From NCBI GenBank assembly GCA_000310025.1, contig FN649743.1:1060474-1124473 (forward strand): 64,000 nt of DNA. The letters run 5' to 3'. This stretch comes from Ectocarpus siliculosus. Taxonomy: Eukaryota; Sar; Phaeophyceae; Ectocarpales; Ectocarpaceae. Shown one piece after another: positions 47,556 through 57,914 of the stretch. Position 1 is the stretch's first letter, and each line of letters starts with the position of its first letter. The translations under genes were made by a program, and so were the position numbers. The notes beneath the pieces are model-generated. The model had not been told where the DNA came from. It did no database searches and saw nothing but the letters and a program-made list of their open reading frames with translations.

Positions 47556-48718
47556 ACCCCGATTTATGGGAACGGAATCTTGTCGACAAATCTTGATCTT
47601 GGCCAAGATCTGTCAGTTTCACGATTTATGGGAAAAAAATCTTCCGATATATCGGCCAAGATTTCTCGAGGCCCGAAATCTGCCCTTTCGAACAAATCTT
47701 GACCCAAGATTTGTCAAGTCGAGCCTTCCGACAAATCTTGAGGCGGCGAAACAAATCTTGCCTGGGTGCGGCGCGATCACCGAAGGTCAGTCAACCTAGT
47801 CGTCCATAACGCCATGAAATCTGCACGTAGCACACTCGCAAGGGTCTCAAACGCACCCTGGCGTTACTGTGTCAGCGCCACGGGCGCTGACGGCGAACGA
47901 AAACGACCAAGGCGCGCGAAAAAATGCGTTTTTGCCCTGGCTCGTTCCACGTGCGTCATCACCAGTCTGTCGAGGGACCGTTCAAAGAGTACGTTATTTT
48001 GAAGTAGGAAAAGAGAGGAGGAGGGACGTTTTGCCAACACAGCTCTGTCGTGTACGACGCTTCTATCTCTTCATCGAATCACCCCACACCCAATCCCTTT
48101 GCAACCGAGCCAGATCCATGAGTGCAGATGAGAGAGCCGGAGGTTTGACCTCAGTACGCCTGCTACATCGTGAGATACGTGCACGGGTGTAATGCAACCG
48201 AGCCAGATCCATGAGTGCAGATGACAGCGCCGGAGGTTTGACCTCAGTACGCCTGCTACATCGTGAGATACGTGCACGGGTGTAATCGGCTTCGGGTTGA
48301 TGCACTTTCTTGTCAGTTGGACAGCAATGGAACAATTTTGTTTCTCCGCTTGATATGAACTCGTCGGCAACGGCCTCTATTTTGCACCCCAGGTAGGCGC
48401 CCATCGCTAGTATCCACCCATAGTGTTGAGGCAATACAGCTGGGGGAGTGACGCCCCTTCTACAACTGCGTCATGCTCACTTTTCGCCACACCTCGGCAT
48501 TTTCTGTGGACCAAGTGGCCGTTGTGCCTTTATCAACTTCAAGCAGAAGATAGGGACAACACGCCACTTTTTCAACATTCAACATATTTCCCCCATAAAT
48601 CGCGATACTGCGAATCTTAGCGAAGATATATTGTGCGCAAATGTTGGGTCAAAATGCCAAGATATATTTGCAAGATTCTGTTTCCATAAAGAAGGGTCTT
48701 TTTTTCAACTCCGTCTCA
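47556..48718. mobile_element. possible 1.16-kb element with inverted subterminal repeats
   Basis: The left side has two copies of CGATTTATGGGAA (47560, 47619) followed by GAATCTTG and CCAAGAT blocks. The right side (48590-48715) has the reverse complements (CCCATAAATCG, CCAAGATATATTTGCAAG, ATTCTGTTTCCATAAA). Between them lie a 93-bp tandem duplication and no long gene. The arrangement resembles a non-autonomous element with composite inverted ends. Target duplication not identified. Confidence 0.4.
48101..48286. repeat. 93-bp tandem duplication
   Basis: GCAACCGAGCCAGATCCATG at 48101 is repeated at 48194; the copies differ at few positions (GAGAGAGCC versus GACAGCGCC). The unit is 31 codons long, so a minus-strand frame reads through it twice, but nothing else supports coding. 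Confidence 0.85.
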
Positions 48719-49736
48719 ACTCCGGACACGGGTGAGAGGCGCATATGCCCATAGCTAGCTCGAGATACACCGACCGAGCACCAACCGAGCTAAATATACC
48801 CTTCGACGATAACCTTGATGGGCGGTTAGAAGTGTGGTTGCACCTCTCTTTCAACTTCCACGTTTATCATGCATGCGCAATTATGGGCCAACTTTTGTTG
48901 TGTCGCATCCACACACCCGCACCCGCCATCTAGAAACTAATCCCTCACACCAGTTCGCAAGGCACAGTGAAGAGAGAACCCAAGAAGCTGAATCTAATAA
49001 GCTGCTTAGTTACATCATTACATGGGCAGCAGTGTGGTATTTGACGGCGTTGCGAATCGATTGCCGATAGTGCGTGGTTCTCGCCTTCCGTGTGAGATGC
49101 GTCGTCGTTCGTTGAACCAATTCCGGATTATTGCTGCCGGATGAACCTCTCCAGGTGACTTTCGGTGACATTCCGAGAACTGCGGGTTTATAGCAGTAGC
49201 TCATGCCATCAGCTCTGCTGACGACTCGCTGTTCAGGGGTTTTCGGTCCGTGGCGGCGAGCACAGCAGTTCAAGACACTGAGTGTCGATCTAATTTAGGG
49301 TGATTTTGTGGCCGCTACTACCATCGTTCAGTTCCAGGAGCAAACCTAACATGCCAAACCACACGACGCCTCTTCATGGTGTCCACTTCTGTTAACAGAA
49401 GTCAAGTAAAACAAGACACGGCGGGAAGGTTGTTTTCTTTCGGTATGTTGGACAAAGTAGGAAATAGAGCCAGCGCCACCAGGGGTCTCGCATCAGTCTG
49501 TCCCTTAAACCGACCCTAGTCCGCTGCAGAGAGCAGAAGCTGCTGAAACTTGGGAGGGTCATGATTTGCGACGCCTTACCGAGGCATACTTCGGGCGTCG
49601 CGAAACGTGCGCCGCCGTCGTATGCATAGTTTAAAATTGTTTTTTAGACACGATCGATTAGGGGCTATATATGCGAATAAAAATGAATTGACAGAAATTT
49701 CGGCCGAAGAGAGACTTAAGCTCTTCCGAGCCTGGG

Positions 49737-49834
49737 AACCAACGAGGTGAATCAACCAGGCCTCCGAGGCCACGGGGGGGGGCTTCCAGTCCTAGGCCCT
49801 GCCTGATTTCAGGCGTGTCTACAGATAGTATCGA
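49737..49834 (+). repeat. LTR-like dispersed repeat, copy C (3' end only)
   Basis: Shares only the last 100 bp of copies A and B (GAGGTGAATCAACC, CCTAGGCCCTGCCTGA, TTTCAGGCGTGTCTACAG). Copies A and C agree through GTCTACAG and a following TATCGAT, copy B diverges a few bases earlier, so the family end lies near GTCTACA. Confidence 0.55.
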
Positions 49835-50199
49835 TTGGGTCGGTTTGGGTCGATCTCAGTATCGTGACGACGGCAGTTCAACTATCCTCAGCATTTTTTC
49901 CGCTTCAAGGAGCGCAACGTAATGAAGGGAAAGCTACTACAGCTTAACTTTTTGTGTTGGGTACGCTCCATGCGGGGCAGTGGCGCAAGGAGCAAAAAAC
50001 AAGTTCATTGCACATATTGAAATCATCTTGCTCGGCTAGTTTATGGTGGTGGGATCATCCGGAACTAGTGTGTATGTTCCTTCCTGCTTCTAGAGAGCCT
50101 TGGTTACACTTTGATAGTAACTCTTTAGAACAAACCGATGTTGAACGTAGCAAGGCTAGGTTCTTCACGCGAGCAAGGCTAGGTTGCTCACCCCACATC

Positions 50200-50206
50200 T
50201 ACCCTA

Positions 50207-50238
<32 letters not shown>

Positions 50239-50240
50239 CC
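50200..50240. repeat. (CCCTCA)n hexamer run beginning with CCCTAA
   Basis: One ACCCTAA followed by about five CCCTCA units. It resembles a telomere-like hexamer with a variant base. The following GC-rich stretch contains a hairpin (CACGCGGC, TGC, GCCGCGTG). Confidence 0.85.
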
Positions 50241-50584
50241 ACGGCCAAAGCACGGCCTAGCGGCCGCGAACTGGGCGGCATCACGCGGCTGCGCCGCGTG
50301 CTCGGAATGCGGAACGGGGAGAGGGCGCTGGAGATGAATCGGCCACCAGAACCAACGCCGAACAACGCCCGACCAATCAGAACGCGTTAGTCCTAAAGAT
50401 CTACTATCAATGTGTAAACACTACACCCACCCTCTGTTGCAGCACACGCCTCTGGAACCACGGTTTCAAAGAATATATACAGACGAATGCTACCCATTTC
50501 AGGCTCGCAAAACAATCAACACTGGAACCACACACGACAGTAGAGTACTCTGTGCACACTAACGGATACCCCCAGACGAATCAT

Positions 50585-52015
50585 CTAAAAGCGAATGTCT
50601 CTTTTCATGCACTCAATCTTGGCAGCGAGCATATGATACCGCTGTCGCTCCTTCAAAAACTCGTCGAGGAAGTCTTGAGTCGGGACACGTTTCTCCAAGA
50701 AGTCCGTGGCCACTTGCTCGGAGCTGGTGTCGGCCATTTTGGAAGCATGCTTGACTCGCTTCAGAATCATTTGGTCAGCTGTGCCGCCCATGTTTTTACC
50801 GCCTCCGTGGGCCTTATCTGAAAGAAGATTGTACAGCAGGGATAGACGGCGGAGATTATAAGCAACCTCTGTGTGTTGCTATTGCCCATCAAAAACTGTT
50901 GCACTTCCTGTATGTGAGTCTCATGCTCCTTACGAGGTTGTTACTGCCAACTCTCTGGTCGCATGTCCAGTCGTCGCCCGATCCGAACGAACCGGAGATC
51001 ATTAGTGCTGAATTATTTGACACAAACCCGAGTCTACGTATGCATACAGGATTCACGTGCCTTCGGGGACTCTACAAGCGAAAAGTGTTGCGTTCGCACG
51101 AAGGGGTGATGCTTGTCAGTCGTTCCTGAACTGTTCTTCACGTGCAGCTGTCTAAGCCATGGTGCGAGCCAACATCATGTCTGGCAAGAACGTGACGAGC
51201 CAACTTCATGCCGGGCAAGAAAGTGCACAACTTGAGAGGGTTTCGCGACTATACCGTTTCTCAAGAACAGAGAGTAATATAAAGTCAACACATGAATGCA
51301 ACAGTAAACGTAGCGGCATACCTTCGTAGGATGTTTGCAAGGCCTTCAGCTCTGCCTTTATCTTCTCGCCTTCTTCCCTGAGGACACTAGCCGCGTCTTG
51401 CTTTGCTAAAGTTAATCGAGCTGTCTCAACATTGCCCTTGCGCACGTCAGTCCTTAGATCCTTCATCCGCACGACGTTCGTCATTCCGAGAAGCAGCGCC
51501 TGGCGAGCACTTTCATCGCCAAGAAGACGGTTGAGTTTCTCGGTGGACAAACCTTGCAGCTCGCCAAACGTGTCGGGAATATCAGGGATTGGCGTGTGGT
51601 GCACAGGTGGTCTCATTCTCCTGGTCTGCACTTCGCCCCCTGTCCTTGGGTCCGTGCTAGTCATGTGTGCTTTTCCCTTGGCACTTGCCGCACCTCCTGT
51701 TGCGCGGCCGGCAGGATAGCTAACAGGCGGGTTGCCCAAACCGAATGCTCCCACGGCTGGTGGAGTTCCTGAAGGTTCTTGAGCGATCGGCCCTCCCCAT
51801 ACTGTGGAGGCTTGAACACGCCCAGACGTTGTCACGCCTCCATTGGAACGACCGAACTCTTGGATGACTGCTGCAACGATGTCTCCTATTAGGGGTGGAT
51901 TGGTACCATCCCATCCGTGTAGATCGGGATGTCCCACAACCTGCATGTACGTATTGACCCACGGGTGCGTCACCGGGGACAAAAGCTGCAGCACTGGCAG
52001 ACCACCAGACGGCAT
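50585..52015 (-). CDS. VPS37: VPS37-like ESCRT-I subunit, two visible exons
   Basis: VPS37 is the ESCRT-I subunit that holds the complex together at endosomes and helps sort ubiquitinated cargo into multivesicular bodies. Exon A (52015-51322) encodes 231 residues; a GTATGC donor and a CTTTCAG acceptor bound a 504-bp intron (51321-50818). Exon B (50817-50585) rejoins in phase (split Asp codon) and ends at TAG, giving 308 aa. Residues 1-55 (HPWV, MQVVGHPDLHGWDG) match the C-terminal half of the UEV-like domain of plant-type VPS37. Residues about 60-145 are a Gly/Pro/Ser linker. Residues about 146-300 are the Mod(r) helical region (ELQGLSTEKLNRLL, then DTSSEQVATDFL and ERQRYHMLAAKI). The ATG is directly preceded by TGA and the first half of the UEV is absent, so upstream exons are expected; an AG acceptor at 51994-51995 (phase 1) could make 51993 the true exon edge. 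Confidence 0.85.
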
Positions 52016-52239
52016 TCAGACAACAGAGGGCGTAAAACCGATGCAAGAACAAATTGAAAGTGAGTACCCGAGCGCGAGTCAGAATGCACGTAGTGGAACC
52101 GAGTAGAATACATGACAGCCTCCGCCGACCTCTGCAATCGTAAACATGTGTGGAACCTGCGACACGTGAACGTGAACACAACAGTGAAAAAGAAAGCAAA
52201 ATGGTATGTCTTGCTTTTACTGCGATATGGCATCCTCAC

Positions 52240-52284
52240 TCGACATGACTCTGGGCGTATGCCCCCAACCAAACTCCACAGCAT
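52240..52284 (-). other. possible first exon of the VPS37-like gene
   Basis: Upstream of the VPS37-like exon, an ATG opens a 15-codon stretch (MLWSLVGGIRPESCR) that ends at a GTGAGG donor. Plant VPS37 proteins begin with a comparable short Met-hydrophobic-Trp segment, which is why I note it. I could not find an in-frame linking exon for the missing first half of the UEV domain between 52233 and 52016, so this is only a suggestion. Confidence 0.2.
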
Positions 52285-54220
52285 GTTTGCGGACCGGGAG
52301 GAAAGCTGGTGCAAGGATTCGAAAAAATTCAAATATACGTACATTCCACTGAACCGTGAAGAAACGTCAACTTCGTTTCCACGACCTACTTGACGAGATT
52401 TGGCAGGTTCGGGAAGACTCAAGCGGTCATCTCAAGCCAGAATGCGCCACCACGTAAAAGTATTTGAAGTCCCCCAACGTTGTCCACATTTGGATAGTTA
52501 AATACATAACCTTCTAAGAATTACCAAAAGTGACGGCCGCACTAGACACGAGTGGAATGCGCTTGACAGTAGCACTAAAGACATCCAAGCGCCGCGCTTG
52601 GTGGCGACCCTCAGAACACCAGAGAGGTGACGTCAAGGTGAGTGAAGATGGCACTAAGGGGATTCCAAAAGAGGGGGAGGAGCACGCACATGCCGAAATG
52701 CTCGCTGAGGTTGATTGCTTGGAGAGGGACGTCCCTGAAAGTTGCGTCAAACATCCTCCCCGCTCCCCCCCTCCCCTTCACTCGGACCAAGAGAGCGGCA
52801 AATCAGGACGCACAGTCCCCTCCCGCCCCCCGCCCCATTGTGCTCTAAAATACAGCTTGGATCATATCGTAAATAAAAAGAGGGCCGGCCCCGTCGGGAA
52901 TATAGAAGCCACGTCCCCGCCTTTACTCCAGGGGTGGCAGCCGAACGCCCCCCGATCAAAAGAATATACTCGAGTATAGATTTATCACATATCCCTCCCC
53001 CCGAATCCCAGATTGAGGCAGAGCGTCTGGATTGCCGCCCGCGGAATTTCCAGGGCGTAATGTGGGTGGTTCGAAATTCGCTGCTGAGCAGACAACTGCG
53101 CACACGCCAGCCACCAACGACGTCGATGAACACACGCTCTGGATCTGGATACGACGGGTTGTGCAGCACCGACACGACACGCAATTTGATGCGTTTCTGT
53201 GACAATAAAGACGTCAATCCCTACCCTTCAGGTAGCTAAAGTTGCCTCGCGAGGAGCATCGAGAGGGCTCCACCGTTGAGGCGGTCGTTGCGGGGGGGGT
53301 TCACAGGCGGGCACCCTTGCCGGACAACACGGCATATCGAACGTGATCAAGAAATACTACGCCAATATGAGTACGGGACACCCCTGCTTGACCACGTCGA
53401 AAGGAGGCCTTCCTACTTCCCTGGTATGAACCGCACCTACGACGGTGTGCAGTTGGGTGAAGGACCAAAATTCACGGCGGGGGGGACAAAAAGAATCGTC
53501 AAACTGAATTCCGATCAGTTTTAATCACTCACGCTGCAGAGTTGATAAGTCCGTATCCACGTCACGTCACCCTGTCCATATACTGAACAACATGGGCAGC
53601 TCAGTCGCAATTTGTCTTGGTATAATCCAGCATTGAACAAACCATTAATATGTTGGGGTTGTCGAATTTACGACATCGCGGTTGTGAAGGCCTTGATTGC
53701 ATTGCTGCCAACCGAGTGCGGTTCGTTGCACATTTCTGTGGGGCGTATTTGTGGCTGTGGTACTTTTGCAAGCCAGTTGTGGTCGCCCAAATGGTCCACA
53801 ACACTGTTCCGTGGTTCCACGTGGTTAAATCGAGGGTTACATGGATGGCTCATGAGGGCACACCTCTGCACGTTTCAAGGACAACTACACCTGGAGCAAC
53901 GAGCAGATGGCTTGCCCTTGGTTTGGATACCACATTTGTCCCCTGTAACACCGTTTTGTATTGGAGCATGAAGTTGCGAGAAAACCATTGTTTAATTTAC
54001 AACTGTTGGTAGGAGATTTTGGTCACACCTATATTTGCACGCTCACAATGGGCCGAAGGAAGTTTTCTTCGCGGGACTGGCGGAATGCGGATCATTTGTT
54101 GTTCATTGAGCACCGGCGAGAAGCAGGAACACCCCTTCATGCCACACCGCCAAAAATTCATAGCCTGGTTTGGTGTGTTGTTGGTGTAATGGTTTTGGAG
54201 TAAGACATAGTGGCATCGTA
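52285..54220. other. largely uncharacterised; weak frames
   Basis: A plus-strand frame at 53276-53524 contains TRHIERDQEILRQYEYGTPL, faintly like the end of a SET domain, but no other SET motif is found nearby. Overlapping frames at 53612-54203 are not recognisable. No confident gene. Confidence 0.3.
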
Positions 54221-54430
54221 ACTCGCTTCGCTCGCAGACACTTCACGGGGTTTCGGGCGCGGTGCAGTGTGCGGTCACAGTGCCGTGTGACTTGCTTCAC
54301 TCGAAGGCACTTGACGGAGTTTCGGGCGCGGTGCAGTGTGCGGTCACAGTGCCGCTTGACTCGATTCGCTCGAAAGCACTTGACGGGGATTCGAGCGTCG
54401 TGCAGTGTGCGTCACAGGAGTGCCGTATTG
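54221..54430. repeat. 69-bp tandem repeat, three to four units
   Basis: TTTCGGGCGCGGTGCAGTGT occurs at 54251 and again at 54320; a third diverged unit (GATTCGAGCGTCGTGCAGTG) follows near 54390. Each unit also carries CGCTCGAAGGCACTTGACGG-like sequence. No gene assignment. Confidence 0.75.
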
Positions 54431-54879
54431 CTCGCATGTATTCAAAGGCAGTTCATGCGCAGCAGCGTCATGTTCCCCCTCTCGAGGAGTTCCTTATGTG
54501 CTTCGTCACACCCCGGTGTGCCTCTCTTCTCTTCGTCCGTAGACACTTGGCTATATTGCACAACATGATTAATGGTTCGACCGCTCAGCGAGTGCATACT
54601 CCCCCTCGACACGCGTTGCCCCACCCAAACCGTTGTACAGAACTCCAGGCCACACACCGGCCCACCCGTCTGGGGCGTTGTATGACCGTCTTTCGTCCCA
54701 CAGCAGTGTAGCGTACGCAACTCCCCTACCCCTCACGTTAACCGTAACAGCAGTGTCCGGTGCCTATTGTTGCATATAGAGCGTTGATGGCATCGATGGG
54801 CGGTTGGGACGCCTCCTTGAGGAAATATCATGCTAACTCTCTGTCTGTCCTGCAAGACATCGTCTGGTAACACGAGGAA

Positions 54880-56150
54880 TAACCCCCCCCCGGACTCCCC
54901 CCAGCGTGGTTTCCTGGGTTCACCACACGGGTAGTATCCTTGGTCCACCGCACGCGTTGTCTGCTGGGTCGCAATACGAGTGATGAACATTATGTAATTA
55001 TTAGGAGGTATGCAGTTGTCCCGTGCCCCACAGCAGCAGTTTGAGAGTCAGCGTGGTGAATTCGAGCACGAGACAGAGAGACAGCAGTAGAGCAGAGAGT
55101 ACGAGCCAAGAGAGACGTGCAGCAACTGATGTGATGACGATTCATATGTTATGCGTGCGCGCATGATGTGTGGTTGTACCTGTTGATGCACAAGCTTGGA
55201 GGAGAGGGTTGTACATCGACGCTGCTCTACTGCGGTTCGTAACCGAGAAGAAGCACAGCAACAGTAGAGAGCTGCTACGAACGTAATACAGTGGTTGCTG
55301 CGCAGGCAACCCCGTGGTACTGCTGTATAGCTCATGGCATAGCAACCGTCTGCGTTGGCTACAGTAGCAGACATGCAGCCCAGCAGCAACAGATGGCTTG
55401 CCTGCTGTGCTTCTTTGCACGTGCTGTGCCTGCTGTGTTGTGTGAAGTAGTTTGGCGTTTTGGCTTTCCGGGGACGCGCCTCCCGCAGCCCAGGGCACAA
55501 AGAAGTGAGGCTGGGAACGAGATATATGTCCGGAGGTGTCGCAACCCCCTCCCCCCTGGTTTAATAATTTGTAGATACAGGGTATGCAGCTGTTCCGTGC
55601 CCCAGCAGGAAGGTGAATTCAAGCACTAAGAGAGACAGAGAGAGATAAGTGCAGCAACTAACTGGTGGTGTGATGACGTTGCCTTCTGTAACGTGTGCGC
55701 CTATGTTGTGTGGTTATACTTATGCCCGTGGGTAGAGGAGAGGGTAGATCGACGCTGCTCTGCGCTGCTCTGCGGTTCCTAACGGAAGCACACAGCTCTG
55801 TAAGATACAAACGTGTGCACCAGCAGCAGCAGCAGCAGTACCTGTGAATGTGTGTGCCTACGATGCGTGGTTGTACGTGCGAGCCGTTGTGCACTACTGT
55901 ACATGTAGTCACACAGCAGTCTACTGTTGTATGCTGTCGTTTGGTTGGTCCACCGCACGTGTAGTAAGTAGTCTGCTAGGTCACAACACGAGTGCCGGGG
56001 GGGGGGTAAACCCCCCCCGGACCCCCCCCAGCATGGTTTGCTGGGTTCACCACACGCGTAGTATGCTTGGTCCACGGCACGCGTTGTCTGCTGGGTCACA
56101 ATACGAGTGCCGGGGGGGGGACCCCCCCCAGCGAGCCAGCGCGTGGTCTG
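54880..56150. repeat. diverged long tandem duplication with poly-G/poly-C hairpins
   Basis: A block of about 0.5-0.6 kb (GTATGCAGTTGTCCCGTGCCCC, then AGAGACAGAGAGA, GCAGCAACT, TGATGACG, CGACGCTGCTCT) at about 55.0-55.5 kb recurs diverged at about 55.57-55.95 kb. Associated with it is a shorter unit (GGTTCACCACACGCGTAGTA, GTTGTCTGCTGGGTCACAA) near 54.91, 55.95, 56.04 and 56.09 kb. G runs followed by C runs (55998-56028, 56110-56129) can form very stable hairpins. Confidence 0.6.
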
Positions 56151-56662
56151 CTAAGTCATATTATATGTACTTTATTTTTAAAAAAGCCAGAGCGTGCAAC
56201 AGAAGCTTGGAAAACGAGTTGGCGGCACAATACCTGGCGTTGTGCCTTCCAATCGACGCCAGGGAGACCTCACATCATGCTCACATCCAACACAAATACG
56301 TGTATTCTACTCAGCTGCGGCTTCCAACTCGTCTCTCAACCATTCTGGCTTGGCCGTTCTATACCGCGTGGATCGTGGGCGAGTGCGTGGCAAGAGACGG
56401 TCTACGTGTGTGGTACGGGCAGGTGCTTGACGTGGATTGGCGGAAGTCTCGCCGCGAGACTTTGTTTGACACTTTTGCTCCAGATCACGCGATTATTGTC
56501 AAAAGCAAAAGTTCCCAATCTTTTGGCGCAACTTTTGCTCCTATAGTAAAGAGCGTACACATGAGAAAAGTTTGCAAACTTGGACTTTTCTTGCAACTTT
56601 ATGCTCCCATAAATAGCCGTGTTGTTGTTGTAAGCCACAAAATTCGCGAACGCTGCTTGGTT

Positions 56663-56850
56663 ATAAAGCGAGTATTTCAGATGGATCCAACCTATGGGGG
56701 GAGGAGTCTGAATTAGGTGTTTATTGGAGTTGATGAGAAGTGAGCATTTATTATTATGTGCCAAAGAGGATGTCTGCGTGCGTATAGAAGAGGAGTCATC
56801 CGCACCGAGAGAAGGCAGCTGCTCGCAGGACATTCCGTTTGCGCCCGATC
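56663..56850 (+). repeat. flanking direct repeat of the 61-kb element, left copy
   Basis: This 188-bp stretch (from ATAAAGCGAGTATTTCAG) recurs at 63813-64000 with one visible mismatch (56800 C versus 63950 G), both running to GTTTGCGCCCGATC, where the window ends. The left copy continues into a 127-bp duplication. The copies flank the recombinase retroelement and could be split direct repeats or LTR-like ends. Confidence 0.8.
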
Positions 56851-57086
56851 ACGTTGAAGCATCATCAGTGCTGGAGCACAGGGACTGCTAAACGTACGAG
56901 TGGACAACACTGCCAGCTACTACCTGTTAAGACGTTCTGTTCCGGGGAGCTAGTGTTGTTTCCGTTTGCGCCCGATCACGTTGAAGCATCATCAGTGCTG
57001 GAGCACAGGGACTGCTAAACGTACGAGTGGACAACACTGCCAGCTACAACCTGTTAAGACGTTCTGTTCCGGGGAGCTAGTGTTGT
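56833..57086 (+). repeat. 127-bp tandem duplication inside the left flanking repeat
   Basis: The unit beginning TTCCGTTTGCGCCCGATC at 56833 is repeated at 56960, ending in GGGGAGCTAGTGTTGT both times, with almost no differences (CTACTACC versus CTACAACC). Whether the right copy is also duplicated cannot be seen. Confidence 0.8.
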
Positions 57087-57914
57087 CGTCTTTGCCGGCG
57101 GGGCGAAGACCAAGAATCTGGGCGACGGAGTTGATACGCCGCTCTCGGAGAAGCGTCGACTACTTTGGTACGTGCGACGTGACGTTGCGTGTGGTTCCAC
57201 AGCAGAACAGAGAGCGCTAGCTGTTTAACAGACAGCGGTCAGCGCACAGCCGTGATACGTATCGTTGTCCAGGAGGCACAGGGGGGCATAGGCCAGACGG
57301 GCACAAATGCCATGTGAAGTTGGCAGGCGGGTGTGCATATGATATATATGTCGCCGTTCTTGGGGGCTTGCTCGAGCAGGGCGATGCCTAGCTGATGATG
57401 CTACTGCGGTGCGTGCGCTGGTGTGCATGGAGCGGCGCAGTTTCAATCACAAGAATTACAAACCAAGGGTGCAATACGCGACAGATGATATCATACGAGT
57501 ATGCCAGACACAACCGAACCCCCCTGCGTGCGAAGAAGGTGTCACAAAGACCGCTAGGAGCGGACCAATTTGGTTTGTGTTTGTTTTGTTTACAAACTCA
57601 ACGCGTGTGTAGGCATACGCGGCCAAGCAGGAGGAAATACAGACTATACGTCGCAGGAGCGGATGTAATTTCTAATTTCCGGTACAGCAGTCTCGGAGAC
57701 TGCTGTGGTGTGGTTGTGCTACTGTAACACAAATCACAATTACCAGACAAGGCACAAGTTTGAGTGCAGGTCCTCAATCACACGACGAGGCACGAATATT
57801 TGAGTGCAGGTCCGTCGGATCGAGGAAGAGGTGGCCACGAGACGAAATACAAACTAATCCGTCGGCCCGAGGAAAGGTGGTGGATATCCACACCGACACT
57901 CACCACCCGCGTTG
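57087..57914. other. spacer inside the 7,150-bp interval, no gene
   Basis: No recognisable protein; a short repeated motif (TTTGAGTGCAGGTCC, about 57760 and 57800) occurs near its right end. Confidence 0.4.

Larger units (their letters stand above)
48719..50584. other. region downstream of VPS37, no supported gene
   Basis: Holds repeat copy C (49.74 kb) and the CCCTCA run (50.2 kb). The VPS37 3' untranslated region should lie just left of 50585; I see no clear poly(A) signal I would commit to. Confidence 0.4.

Noticed and set aside
53276-53524. Possible SET-domain end
   Set aside because: Only one short motif resembles the family; the upstream catalytic motifs were not found in any frame.
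55844-56716. 290-codon plus-strand frame
   Set aside because: It crosses homopolymer hairpins, a tandem duplication and the edge of the flanking direct repeat; no recognisable domain. The openness looks accidental.
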